Shown here one piece after another: positions 1-13,856 of a DNA stretch of 64,000 bases. The notes beneath the pieces were generated by a model. That model was not told the DNA's origin. It made no database searches and saw only the letters and a list, made by a program, of their open reading frames with translations. Every line of letters starts with the position of its first letter. The stretch's first letter is position 1. The stretch comes from Rostratula benghalensis (taxonomy: Eukaryota; Chordata; Aves; Charadriiformes; Rostratulidae), in contig VXAI01000004.1 in the NCBI GenBank assembly GCA_013399305.1, positions 186,001-250,000 on the forward strand, written 5' to 3'. A program made the translations under genes and the position numbers.

Positions 1-3000
1 TCAGCAAAATGAAGATTTTTTAAAGTGTATAAATTGATTAGATTATTAAGTCTCAATGTTGTTTAATGTTTAAAAGGTCAGCTCTTTGAAGGATAAAATC
101 AGATTTCAATTCCACTTTAACCACAGAGCGACAACTACTCTGCTTCACAGCCAAAATCTGTGCTTCCACCTGCCTGGCAGTTCTCAGCACCATTTCTTCT
201 CATCTCCATCCAGATGTATATGTCCAGTAGTTATGAATGGTACTGCCCTATCTGTAGGGATCTGTTTTAGAATATTTTTTTTTAAACAAAGCACCAGTCT
301 CTCATATGAACACATCAGCAGAAACGTGTCCTGCCATTACTTCATTTGCAGCCCTTTCCCCAGCAGGTGCTGCTCCAGCAGCAAGTGCCAGTAGAGTGGA
401 GATGGGCAGTGATGTTCTTCTGGGACCCAACAAGACACCAACCAACAGGCAAATCACACTGTGACAGCAAGTGTAACAGGACTGAAAACAAATTTTGAAA
501 ATTGAGAAAATTAGGTCTTAAATACTTTGATTGCCTTAGCTTCTATTTCTGATTTTTTTTCTGGGGGGTGGGGGTAGAAGAGTGTGTGTTGTGTGTCATC
601 TCAGAGACTTTCTTTCCAAAGCAGAGACTGCCATCCTATGAGTTGCTGCACACTCATAAAGCTAATTCCCCTAGTAGGTATTTCCACAAAACAATCTCAT
701 TATAAGAAGAAAGAGAGTATAAGCAGAATAGTCATTTCCATCATTTTAATGCCCTAAAACAATTTCAGACTCTCTACTTTTCTGTAAACACCACTTCATT
801 GTATTGACTTTCTCTGCAGATTACAGTTATTCTAGTACAGCGGAGCTAAACAAAGTTTTTCCAATCATCTGTGTTCTTTGAGTGAGAACATAACTATCAT
901 ATTGGCATAGAAATTGAGAATTTATGTCCTCAAAATTTATTACTTCATCCTTGAGCTACCTGAAGCCAATAGGCTCTTATCAAATAGGACTTACTAAAAG
1001 CTGTGATTTTCAGTTTTTAAATTGATTTAATTCCCAAAGATTTGCTTGAGCCTTGACACTGCTAAGCATGTTGGTATTTCTCTAAAAAGATTAATTCCTA
1101 CAACTAAAGAGCGAGGTCCTGCACAATACATGGTTTAAGGAAGAAAGGTTACTATTGCTTCTGTCCCCTTTGCAGCTCAACAGCTATTTTTCCCCAAAGA
1201 CTGGAGAGAAGCCTTGAACCTACCTGCAGAATAAATGTCATAACCATTATTTACTCTGGTTTTGGGTTGCTCTGTCACTGTTATTGCACGTTTTCACCTT
1301 CTCTACCTCACTACTTATTGGACCAAAAAAAGGAAGAATGTATAAGAGTGACATTATTGCCTAATAGTGAGGTTTACCAGCAGGAATATTGGAGTTGAGA
1401 TCCTCCTGCTGAGTCACAGTCCAAGAGAAGTGCTTACATCAATACTGTAAATAGGACTGTGGACCTTCTCAGTACATAGATGCCATGCAGTAAACCTTAA
1501 ATAAGATACTTAAGCCCTAATGGCTGCCAGCATTTCCTAGTCATTGCTTTAGACCATTGCTTTCCAGCTCTGGTGGGCCACTCGCCTCTTACATTAAACA
1601 GTATTCTCTGTTCACAGCATTCTCTGCGTAAATTTTATAGACATCCTGTCTCAGGACCCATGGTATTAAATTCCAAGGTGCCTAAAAATTCGGTGCTGTG
1701 AGAGAAGCCTTTTGTAATTGATTCCTGGCATTTTTTTCTCTATCTTTCAAAGCCTACAGCCTCAATTAGAAGGTCAACAGGGAGAATTTTTTCAGCCGCA
1801 GGAGATCAGTGACAGAATGATGCTGTGAGTCAGAAGACCAGAAAGGTGAAAACTTTTTCACCTGAAAGTCAATGACAGTATCTCCATTTCATTACCTTTG
1901 GGAACAGAGGCTCAAACACAGCCTTAATTGAAAAGAAGTTATATTACCATGGTGGTTCCAAAGACAAAGGGGCAGCAAGGGGAAAGATTTGGATGTGAAG
2001 AGGAAAAGGAAGATGCCCTTGAATTCAGGTTACTAACCTATGTAAAATATACAGACAGATATGGGAGCTCTGTGGAGTAAGGAGGCCCTAGGCAGAAGGA
2101 CCATGCTTACCCACAACACAGATATGAAAAGACACATCCTGCATGTGAGGAGACCTTCCACGGTACTCCCCATAGAAGACACAAGCAAAGCTGTTCCACT
2201 GGTAAAGATCAAGCTGGAAAAGTAACAGTGGATGGCTACAGTGCATATTCAGAGATAGGATTTGATTGTTGGTGCTGTTAAATCTTTCTCTATTAACAGG
2301 ATAACCTGGACTTAAGCTTTTCTACTCTTTGAGGACAAAACATTTTTCAAGGGATTTATGGACTGCTGTTGCTTTAGTTAATTGTTCCCTTTTACCTAAC
2401 AGCTGATCCTTGAAATTACATTAACATACCATTATCAGCACAATTAGTATAGGTATATTAAAACAGAAGTGAGTCTTGTGGTGTAGAGTTCCAACAAAAC
2501 TGCACTTCTCAGCATTAGATGTGTGGCACATGAACTAATGTAAAATCCAGTCTCATGTTGTGGGAATGTGATCATCATGTCAGTAGCAGTCAAAATATTT
2601 AAGTATAAGGCTATATGGGATCAAAACAGTGAATTATCTATAGTTTAATATCTCTGTTAGTGATTTCCAAAAGCAGGCATCCAAGATCCCAAGATGCCTG
2701 TTCACCTATATATGTTAACAACTTCTACTAAGGTTTGCCTTAAATTAGGTCTTGATTAGGACATTTGTTTTGCAGGAAACTTACCAACATGTCTCAAAGG
2801 AAAGGATATGAATTCATATCCACAGGACAGAGATGCTTCCTAGTTGTAATTCTTTGGTCATCTGCACGTGAATATAAGCACTCAGTAGTACAACTTTTAC
2901 AATCTACGAAACTTACTATGGTATTGCTATTGCCCATCCAAATATATCACCTTATAACTTACAAACTCATCACCTTATAAACTCTTAATTGCTAAACTGA

Positions 3001-3170
3001 GCTTCTCAGATTCTTTTTCCTATTGGAAAAAAAAATAATTTCTTTTGTTATTTCAAAGAGCATTGCCTTTCACATTCCTTGGGTAACCTCTGATTTTAGC
3101 CTTTAAAAAAGGTCAGTACTGTTAACCCTTTCCTGAAAAATCTAATGCTACTTTGATCCCTTTCTTTGTC

Positions 3171-3186
3171 TTTTTTTTTTTTTTTT
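3171..3186. repeat. Poly-T tract (16 T)
   Basis: An uninterrupted homopolymer following CTTTGTC. It could be the reverse complement of an old A tail; no source gene is recognised. Confidence 0.95.
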
Positions 3187-3705
3187 CAATTTTATCCAAT
3201 TGCTAAAGATATTCTTTTAACAGCAAGCTCTGAAAAACATTATTAAAACAACAAATAAGCCAAATTAACTAACCCTCCAGTCAGTTACAAAAGAGGAAGT
3301 TAAGTCTTCCGAATATGGAGTATGCCCACTCTTGGTTCCATAAAGTACAGGGTTTGGCAAGCCTTTGGACATTGTAAAATAAAAATAAATCTACTGTGGT
3401 TTTTTTAGAGCTGATCAATAGGTGTGTCTGTTGTAATCAATTTTTTCCAATGTATATAAAAGCTAAGAACATTTAGAAAAATCATCCATGCGGATTAGAT
3501 TTTCTTGTTTATTTTTTATATTGTATACTGCATTGTCAGTGGACTTATATTTGGCAGTCATGTTTAGATAACAGGTGCTGTATACGTGGTTTTGCCTAGT
3601 ATTAAAGATAAATAAACCTTATTTATAAAAGTTAGATTTAAATGTTTAGCTGCTTTGGTGAATGTGTAATATATTAGTTTCACATATTTTAACCTATTCG
3701 GTATT

Positions 3706-3762
3706 TGAAAGCTACTTTAAGTAAAATAAAGACTGAAAAGCTACTTTAAGTAAAATAAAGAC
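3706..3762. repeat. Two-copy tandem duplication, 28/29-bp unit
   Basis: TGAAAGCTACTTTAAG followed by TAAAATAAAGAC is repeated at once with a single extra A. The copies lie at 3706-3733 and 3734-3762, otherwise identical. Confidence 0.95.
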
Positions 3763-4804
3763 TGAGGAAAATACTGAATTCTGGCTATATAATGCGTTCC
3801 ATAGAAAGCAAAAAATTTTCTCATGGCAATTGAAACAGTTACTTCTGGCCATGAAAAGAGCAAAATATGGCTATGAAAAAAATATTTATATATATTCTTT
3901 GAGAACATGGGAACAGATTAAACCTTTTCTCCATGAGGCAAATGCAAATGCATACTCACAGACATGGAAGGTGGAGCACAGCATACCTGCTCCCTGAAGT
4001 CTTCAGGTCCCGTTCTGAGACAAAAGACAAGTCTGGAGAAGACAGCTCTTTTGGAGACATGCAGAAGATTCAGGAAATAGCAAGCTCCCTTGGCTTCCTT
4101 CCTTGATAACTAGTGAATTACTCTTTTAAATAGTTGAAATAAGCTCTAATATTTTGATGAATATCAGAGAGAACACAAGAGAGATTTCTATGCCTGCCTT
4201 TCATTAGACTGTGGTTTTGGTGGAACAAGTTACCATTTGTAGGCAGACTCCCCTTTGCATTCTTCCAGGAGAACCAGAAAGAATTAGTTTTTCACTGTGA
4301 AATTTATACTGAGACAACCTTGTCCAGGAAGTGATTCATCCAGCCCTTTTGATTAACAGAAGCATCATTTCACTGCTTTGACCACATGAAATGTCTCTGT
4401 GTTGAAACAAGGTAGCATCTCGCATATTAAACAAGTATTTTCCTTAACTAAAGGCAAGATTCCCTTCCCTTCTTGGGGAACTCATGTTTCAACATGAAAT
4501 TTCTCTCACACTTTCTACTGCACTTGGTAGTTTACTAAGCACTGTAGTCTGCATATTACTACATGTACTTGATATCTAACCTCTTAAGTGAGATACATTT
4601 TTCATAGTCCATTATTACCTTTTGACTGAGACCAGACACAATTATAAGTTATCAGTTATAATTGATCAAGGTGAAAATGAATTAAATGTGTTTGAAAATT
4701 TTGACTTCCCCTCAGCTATAAGTGATATTCCATGCTTCTAGTTCTAATGTGATACTGTGTTCATCTTTACACCAAGGTGAATTTAGACATCTTTGCTGTA
4801 TTCT

Positions 4805-4821
4805 GGAGCCACCTGGTGGTC
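4805..4821 (-). promoter_or_regulatory. Strong CTCF-like motif
   Basis: The minus strand reads GACCACCAGGTGGCTCC, 16 of 17 positions of the consensus GRCCASYAGRKGGCRSY; only the R near the end differs. CTCF binds such sites to form chromatin loops and domain borders. Occupancy cannot be judged from sequence alone. Confidence 0.6.
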
Positions 4822-6994
4822 CTCAGCATGCCAGAGGAGTATCTACATAGGGTTTACAGACCAGGGTCTTCCTTCACTGGTCTCCAGGATTTTATTATAT
4901 TGTTTGGATTAAATGATGAGAAGATTTGTTGAAAAATAATGGAAAGGTTCCCCATGGTAGAGGATAGACTAGATGAGCACATATATTTCCCTGCTGGTTT
5001 AGATCAACATATATAAAGAAACATTCAAATCTGCAGAAATTAACAAAAATAAAAGTAGGATTTTTACGAACAGATGTCTCATTTTGGACAGAAAGTAACA
5101 ACCAAGTGGAAATGTTAAGCTAATCTCTACAACAGTATCATGGGTCCATTTGTCATATTTACTGTGGAACTATACAAAGCACTTCCATCAAAAGCCAACA
5201 AGCAGTCTTTTGAGCCATTCTTTTGATTCATACTGTTTGCAATGCAATGACCTTTTTTCATAATGAAGGCAATGATTTTACATCTCTGTAGCATCTTTCA
5301 TTTAGGTGAATCACAAATCACTTACATTTCATCTTACATATATTGCATATAGCAATTGTTTTCTGGGCCACCAAAATAGGGCCATTATTTCTCTTTATGC
5401 CAAGAGAAAATTGAAACAGATGGAAAAGCCAGTTTAGTAACTCCTTAATACAAATCTCTCTCCCCTCTCTCCTCTACAGTACAATAACCAAATTGTGCAG
5501 TGCCTTCTTCTTGCAAATAATTTCTACAGTTCAGCAACGTAAACATTAGGAAATATATTTCTTTTTGAATTTTCTGTTTTAAAAGCCATGACTGGGGCAC
5601 ATACACACTGGCAGAAGATAAGACATGCAAATGTTTTTGTTTTTTCTGACTCCTATATATCCAAGACCAGACTCCTGGAATAACTTAAAACAAACTGCAG
5701 TATGTTTGGGCTGGTACTCTTATGACTGAGAGGCTAGAAGTCAGATCTATAACTCTTACATTTTTCAGAATTTCTATATGTATTACTTCTCCATTTTTTC
5801 TTCACGTCATATCAAAACTTGCTTTCAAATCTTGCACCTTATTAACAAAATAAGTCTGAGGCACACAAGCTTTGCATTTATTTTTCTGACTTTTATTAAT
5901 CAGATAATTCTTTACATTTTCTTTTTCAGTGGTGTTTTCCTTCAAGTTGCATTTTCAATCTTTGAGCTTATTTGTTCAAAATAAGTCCAAAACTATAAGG
6001 ATTTGATTTTTTTTTCTGCTATTCTGCATACTTAAAAAATGTCTACCCATGCTAAAATAACAGACAAAGACAAGTAGCATCTGTTAACTTTTGCAAGCAA
6101 GTTTATTGTATTCCTATTTGACAACTCATTATTGTACCCCTGAACAATAAGGAAGCTTATTTTATAAATTACTACAAAATGCCTTTCAGATAGTTATCCC
6201 CTAGGTACAGTCATCATAAACCTGTCTTAGAATCTTTGCAGTCTTAAAATCATAAAAGGTCACATTGAACTGGACTTCTGTCATGATAATAAGGACTGCT
6301 GCTAAAGGCCAGCATCTAATGAAAGATATGTGTAGCTGCTTAATTAGGATTTATTTAATGGAACAGTAATACCCCAGGAAAAGCACACATCCACAGTCAA
6401 AAACTGGGTTGAAACAAAATTGCTGTATCTTTGACCATTGGCTACACCAGGATAGTGATTAACAAAATCCCAGCAGAAATAATCAGCCTCTACCCTCGCA
6501 AACCATCACACATAAATTATAAATTTCTTTTGTTATAATTTAGCATGAAATTACATCTGTTTCCAAACATATAGGGCCAACATTACTCTTAATCTAACTG
6601 CCATAAATTCTGCAGAATGAGATGAGCTAAATAAATTGAACTCAGAAGGTCAACTAATCCAGTTGCTCTTGAATAAATATATTTCTTTCATTTAGCCTCA
6701 CCTGGAACTTCCAACAAGTGTCATAGCTTTAAGTGGGCATATTTCTTCTTCCTTTTGTGTGGAAACATAATGGCAAACAAGGAGGTTTCCCCAGTAGTGG
6801 ATGCAGATAGTTCAATTTGGGGTAGTCAGAAAACAAATTTCATGCAGCCCTTTTTCACAACTCAAGAATAAACTACTTTTATATCAGATTTGATCTATTG
6901 AAATTCAGTAGTTTTAAAATCTATCTGAACAGCATAAACTCACAATAACTTCCAAGACAGCACTTCTCAAAAAGGTAGTAGTTTTATGTTATCA

Positions 6995-7037
6995 GAAAAA
7001 AAAAAAAAGAAAAAAAAAGAAAAACAAAACAAAAAAA
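6995..7037. repeat. A-rich low-complexity tract
   Basis: Runs of A broken by single G and C (13 A, then 8 A, then AAAACAAAAC). Simple sequence with no visible element attached. Confidence 0.95.
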
Positions 7038-10000
7038 TCTTGCTACAACTTGAAATTGATTTAACAAGTTAAACTTCAAGAGCCTTTTTCTTGATGGACT
7101 CTTGTAAACAAAGACTTGCCAACATGGGGTCACTAAGGAAAATTATCTAAAGGTATTCTTTCATAGTGTTTTTTATGTACTATGTTAAAGACTAATTTAG
7201 AATTAAAGTGGCCTTAATTAAATTTAGCTTTATTATTGCCAGTGAATCCAAGTGGCTAGCATTACAATAATTTCTATTCTGACTTTGGGCACCTCTACAG
7301 CCTTTCAACATTGCTTAACTAATCTACTTAGAAAACTAATTAGGTTTAATTTTCCTGGATGTTCTCACATAAATATCCTCACAGATATGTACTGTGTAAA
7401 TCCTACATCACATAAAACAGAGTGAAAATACAAGAATGGGAATGCCTACACCTTGTTCTATGACAGGCAAAAAATCAGGGATTGATGGTTGCAGTCAGCA
7501 TAACTTCAAAAAGGTGAGCAAGGGACAGTTTATACAAGTTGATTCTGTGGAGCCAGACCAAAATATCTCCAGTTCAGACCTGCTTGTCACATCCTTTCAG
7601 TCAGAAAAAAAAGTAGGAAATTTTGAATCAGAGCTATGCTTCTAACCAATTTCATTAGTAAAAAGCAATTTGAGACATGACTGGAGACTACTGGAGGAGA
7701 GTAAACAACAAAATTGAATAAGTTCAGAAAAAATAGAATGCATGAACTGACATTAGGATAGATCGAGCTTCTAGGAAAGTGGACAAGTAGCTTATTTACC
7801 AAAAAAAGTGATCAGACTAGGGACTAGATTTTCTAAGGCATGTAACAGAAATTCAGTTTCAAATAAGAACTGGAAAGAGGGGAGGGGAAGCATATAGTGT
7901 GAGAGAGAAGTTTTAGAGATCTGCAGTTACCCGGGATCTGATAGATTATGTCAACACCTGATGCCTTAAAAAAAACACTCATTCCTTGAAGAAAGAGAGA
8001 CAGACAGATAGAGGATTGTAAACTAAGCAGAAAAAAAAGCTTACACAAAGTGAGTTTGAAGGAAAAACTTCACTCGCGGCTAGCAGAAGTGAATTTTGCA
8101 ATAAGAGGACAAAGGTGAAAACAAAACATATTCATAACTGAGACGTTAGTACTGAGGCTTAGGAGTGAGCTGTTTCATGACAATTTGAAGACAGTCTTGC
8201 AGCAACAGTATATTGATTCAGGGTGAAGTATTCTCCTTACGGGAAAGCAATACAATAATTGCAGCAGAGCAGTTGTCATACGCTGTAAGACCAAATGGAG
8301 TACACAGAAACTTTGGAGTAAAACAGAGAGTAGAAAAGAATCCTCTGCAGCCCCTGAATACTGCTCTTCTTTCAGATTTTTTTTTTATTTTGGTGGAAGT
8401 TTGAAGTATAAATCCTAAAATCACATTTTAAATTTCTTCATTCTACATGCAAGTTTGGATACTGTAAACATAACTTGTTACCAAAAATCAACCAGAGTGT
8501 TACAAAATACTGTAGTGCTAATTCTGAAGACTAAAAACTAAATAAAAACTAATATACTGAGTTGTTTTTTCCTGATATCAGACTGATAATATAATTTAAA
8601 CCCGATGTGGCAAAAAAATACAGTATCTTTACATATATGTAAATATTTATATAACTAATTCATTAAGGTGTTACATCATTCCCCAGGAAAACACTTCTAC
8701 CCTTCCTAGTGATTTTATGACCACAATTGGATGTGTGCAATATTACTAATTTATGTCTGCTATGGAAAGACGACATTTGGAGCTGGTGCAGACTGAGACC
8801 TTTCTGCAACCAAAGTAACAGAACAAGTTCATTGCTTTTCATAAGCAACAGGATGCCTGTAAAGGGGTCTCTGAAAGGCACAAAATGTGCAGTTGGAACA
8901 GGTTCCAGAAGAAATGGCATTACACTATCAGAAGCTGTAGGTTTAACAGCGAATTAATCTGTTATTAAAAGGAAAGGCAGATGGCAAGTGTGAGCACCAT
9001 CATTTGTGCTCTGCGTCCACTAAGGAAACGAAAGATAAAAAAAAACATTTCATCCTATAAAGAACTAGAATGGAGAAATTAAGGCTATCCAAAGCACAAC
9101 AAGGCAGTTGTCTGTAATTATTATAAGGCTAAAGACAGAAAGTCAAAATTGTAAAGAGAGATTTTTTCCATACTAGAACTAATGAAAATGGAATAAGAGT
9201 AATTAGTTCCATCACTCAGAAAAGATGATACTTAAGAGCATGATGTTTCACCAAGGCAACCCTGTCTGGGTATTCAGGAATGGTGTTATTTCCAAACATA
9301 ATAGGTAATGGCTATATTACATTATGTTATGTGCTACATTTATAACATAATGATTCAAATCAGAAGAGATACAAAAGGTAAATCAGAAGCCCAGCCATCT
9401 GTTTTCCAGACCTCTCTTGTAAGAGTAATTTTAAGTTTGCATAGTAACAAAAATGAAGTGAAATTAGTTCAATCTTTTAGCAATGTAGACTCTTTCAGCA
9501 AAATAGAACATTAAGGGTCATTAACAAGTTTTGATCACCTCGCTTGTGTTGGCATACTAAGTACTTTAAATTAGAGCTCTCCGTTTATTCTACCAACACT
9601 ATTTAAAGAAAGATTAAACAAAAAATTCACAGCAAAGTATCTGGAAAACAAAACGTGTTACCCAAAGACCATTAGTGCAATACAACAACAACAAAAACCT
9701 TAATTGCTCTGTAGAGTGCTTCCCCTGCATTGCAGTTTTGTCAGTTGTATAACTACAATGCTTGCATGGTGACACTTTAATGACTGAATTTCCTTTTGTC
9801 CCAAACTACAATCATTAACTGCAATCACGCCTTTAACTGGAAATAACACGGATTTCTACTGAAATATCACTGAGATGCTTAATGTGAAAGCCTTTTTGCA
9901 CATTAAAGCCATACACTGTTTAGCTGGTGAGGAAATGAAATGCTAGGCTCAGGACTGTTCTTCAAGTAACCGTCTAAGAATCTTATTACACCAGAAAAAC

Positions 10001-12015
10001 GAACACACATTTTTCTCCCATTAAGGTTAATAAGACTTATGAATATGAAATAGAAAATTGAATCCAAACTACACCTAGTCACATATCACCAATTAATTAA
10101 GAATGCTATGGGCTCAACTGAAGATGAAATATAGTCCATAAGTAAAAATGGTTAATGTATGATCACCAGGACGTCAACAGTATAAGAACAAGAACAATGT
10201 TGGACCTCTTTGGCCTCTTTACCTTTGTCTAAAGCCAGTCCCAGGCCAAAATAAGAGCCCGAGTCAATTGCTTCCATGTTGATGTGCCCTCAGGATTGAC
10301 TAGTATCTGCAGAGGAAAAATCTCAGGCATATTCAGCACTTGGTGTAACCTCCAGTGCACATCTATTTGTAGCACAGATGGTGTGACATGCAAGACAGCC
10401 TCCAACTCTCTTATTCACCTTTGCAGTGACAGCCGTTCTAGATGGTGAAATATCACCAGCCATACAGACCAGTGCAGGCTGCCTACAGCAGACAACACTG
10501 GCACCAGGGAGTAGTAGCACCCTTATCAAAAAGGGAAAAAATGTAATTTTCCCCTGGGGTTATTATCATGTTATGATATGATATCAATATGATAAATCCC
10601 TTAGGAGTGGCAAACCTGAAAACCCAAAGGGCCATCACAAATCTTTACCAGCTTTCTGTCTTTGTCCAGGGAGACAGCTTGGTAAAATGATGGTTGCTCT
10701 ATTGCTCAGAAGTGTACTACTTCTAGTCCCATAACTGCAGGGCCACTGCCCACTGCTTGCCCCTGCCCATGCAGTCCAAATGACTGTACAACATGCAGTG
10801 ACTGTGAATCCACCACTGGAAAGGGTTCATTTCCATCAGCTGCAGAACAGTCCAGGAAATAGTGCAGACTCCTCTTCCTCCCTTCCCCAAAGTTTTAAAG
10901 AGGCAGAAGAATTATGAAAGAAGCAAGTGATGGACATGTTGACAGATGTTGCTTTCTTTCACTTTCCTGTGTTTTCCTGTGGATTAAATGGAACTGGGAT
11001 TGATATTTTGATGACTGTTTTGAAAATAATGTATAGGACAACCAGAGCAAAAGGGCAGATGCTGTTTTTATGAATGATAATAAATATGTAATAAGCAAAA
11101 CATGGTCACCAGAGACTGTTATTTTTTTACTTTTCTGCTAATTGCTGCTTAAAGAAATAAACTTTCGCAATTTTATTTCTCAGTCATAGAAATGTCAAGG
11201 AAAATTATGCAGCAGATAAAAGCCATGGGCAGTGTAAAATCTAGACAAATTATTACTGGGCTTTTCAGGCTGCATAAATTCCATTCATGAAAGATCCCTT
11301 ATAGTAAAGCAATCTCTTAAGTCCCTCTCAAAAGCATGGACCATGATTAACTATATTTCCAACAATCTCACAGAAAATCTCCAGAAGTCTACTAATGACA
11401 AAACTCAAAAACAAGTTGTTGGAAAAGATCCACATCCCACCCTTATTACTTATTCTTTGTCTGTAGGACTGTTAAAACTAAATTTAGCAGCCAGCAAGCC
11501 GCATAGAATTTATTTTGCTTTTCTGAGAGCATAAGCAGCAGGAATCAAAGCTGGATGCTCCTGCAAATTGACTTACATGTTCATTTGTAACAGTATATCT
11601 CTGTTTCATCCCCTATGTTGTGTTTGAGGTACCTTGGTCTCACTGAAGACAGATTAATTTGTTTTTAACTGCTGGCTTAAGTACAAAAAAGGATCACTGA
11701 GACTTTATGTATTTCTGGCCATTGATAAAAGTATATATCAGAAATAATATGAACTCTAACTGAAAAGAGAAAAAAAAATTTATTACTCTCTTATGCCTAC
11801 TTTGCATCCTAAAGTTGCATTTGGTACCTTCATTATTGTACTGCTTCCTTTATTTTCTCAAGGACTACAGGACTGCCCGTGACTCACACTGGTTTGCAAT
11901 GATACAATAAAATCTCATCCAACATAATGTGATGAAAAAAATGTTGTTTTCAACAAAGTTATGTCCACTTATTTCAACTAAGGGTTTAGATTTGTAATTT
12001 CATCAACTTCAGTAG

Positions 12016-12053
12016 CTCATTTACACCTTTTTAAGTTAAAAGGTGTAAATGAG
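12016..12053. repeat. Perfect inverted repeat, 16-bp arms, 6-bp loop
   Basis: CTCATTTACACCTTTT (12016-12031), loop TAAGTT, then the exact reverse complement AAAAGGTGTAAATGAG (12038-12053). The right arm overlaps a 16/17-bp direct repeat (TAAATGAGTTAAGTTA, 12046-12061 and 12062-12078). Confidence 0.95.
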
Positions 12054-13774
12054 TTAAGTTATAAATGAGTTTAAGTTATAAAACTGCACTTATATGAAGA
12101 CTTTTTCACATTTTGGTTTTGTTTGCTTGTTTTCTCACTTGGTAGAACAAGATCATTCTTTGACAGCTAGATCAACAGAGAGGGAAGTGTCTAAAGTGAT
12201 AGACATAAAGCCTAAGCCTGATGTCTGAATGCCCCAAACAGCCACTCTTGGGCTACTTAATCCTCCTGACAGTAAACACGATTATATGACAATGCTAAGC
12301 AACTTAATACCTACTTCTTTCCTCACAGAAAAAAAATTAGACAAGGCATTTTCCTGGTCTCTGTCTCCCCCAAGGCATGATCTAGTATTTCAGGAAAAGG
12401 GATTCTAGTCTACAAATTGTTTGAGCATAAAAGCACTTCTCAGGAAACCAACTAAAGCTAGAAGCAAGATATTTCCCTTTATGAGGCTATCGTGTACAAG
12501 CAATTATTTGCAAGGTCAGAGCTAAACAAGTGACTCAACACCATGACTAGTACTCCCACGCAGGAAAAATGTAATTGGGTCCAGTTCCATTAAATATATT
12601 TCCTATGCAAAATAAACAGCTTTAAAGAGCCGTATCCACACCTTCATCACACTCAGCAGTTGGGTTCCAACCAGGTCCCAATCTCTGCTCTGTTCAAATC
12701 TCTTCTGGCTTTTATTTATCCATGTTTAGTAGCCTAGCTAAGCTGTTACACAAAGATCTTGAATATTTAAAAATTTGGACCCTGAATGCCTCAAGTTAAA
12801 TATCACAAAGTAGAGCCTAAGTGTTCTTAATGTTTTTAAGCTTGTTTGTGATTCAAATTCCAGACTTCAGGAGCCAGAAAACTTAAGGGGCTTGAATAGA
12901 TTTGGCATTTACATACCAGATTACAATAATTTCCTTGATATGGTAGTCCTGTGCAAACAAGGAAATGACAGGCTGAATGGTGAGGTGGTGAGATGTCTGG
13001 TTCCCAGTCAGAGCCATCTGCCAAACAGTGCAGACCTGAACAGGTACAGGGCTTGGTAACTGACATCTGGAGTTACACCACATACTAATAGGAATTGGAA
13101 ATGAGGTTGTTTAGCCACTTTCATTTAAAAATGCTGCTCACCTTTTCTGTGAAATGCCATTCTCTTCAGCCACAGAAAGAACACCTTTCAGGCCCTTTCT
13201 CCACCCACAGTGATTCCACCAGGACATGCAGTCAAGGATACAATAGCAGAGAGCTAAAGAGAGAGAGAGCAAGTGGTGATGAAATCTGCTTCCAGACAAG
13301 TTTTTTTACACAATATGCAATACATTAAATGCAGATCTTTCCTTCTCCACTCTCAGACATGGTCTTTAACCACTAAGCTAGACAGCCCTAGCTTTTCCCT
13401 GCTCAAAGTAATGTCTAACCCTCTGGAGCAAGGCCAAATTCTTCAAAGTGGAGAATAATACATATTAAGCTCTTAGATCACATAAGGACATCTATTATCC
13501 AGGCAAAATGAAAGACAACAGACAAGACCTAAAACATATTACTTTAAATCTTCTCAGAATCAGAGAAAGAGGGATGTTTAGAAATAAAATGTAGAAATAC
13601 AATCTTTTTTCAGAAGCATACACACAAATGCATATTTCATAAAATGTAGCCTTTTTCTGTCTTCTAGGGAGAAACCTAGTTCAACTGTAACACTAATTTC
13701 TACACACATTAAAAGATACCTAAGAATAGTCCATGAAATAAATACAGATTTTATCTTTGTCTTTTCTAAAAAGA

Positions 13775-13856
13775 AAATGGCAGTTGATAAACAATAGCAA
13801 ATGGTGAAGAATGTCAAATGGCAGTTGATGAACAGTAGCAAATGGTGAAGAATGTC
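13775..13856. repeat. Two-copy tandem duplication, 41-bp unit
   Basis: Unit AAATGGCAGTTGAT...AAGAATGTC occurs at 13775-13815 and directly again at 13816-13856. The copies differ at only two positions, both A/G changes (13790 against 13831, and 13794 against 13835). Confidence 0.95.

Larger units (their letters stand above)
1..4804. other. Non-coding flank, nothing recognised
   Basis: AT-rich intergenic DNA apart from the poly-T tract and the 28-bp duplication listed separately. Open frames are short (at most about 100 codons) and low-complexity in composition. I see no splice-bounded exon series, RNA gene or CpG island. Confidence 0.7.

Noticed and set aside
86..394. A 102-codon open stretch near the left edge
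   Set aside because: The composition is rich in Cys, Phe, Ser and His, with no recognised domain, splice context or similarity to known proteins.
12836..13083. Overlapping minus-strand open frames as a small gene
   Set aside because: Two different frames are open across the same sequence with Cys/Ser/Pro-rich translations and no recognisable motif; consistent with chance.
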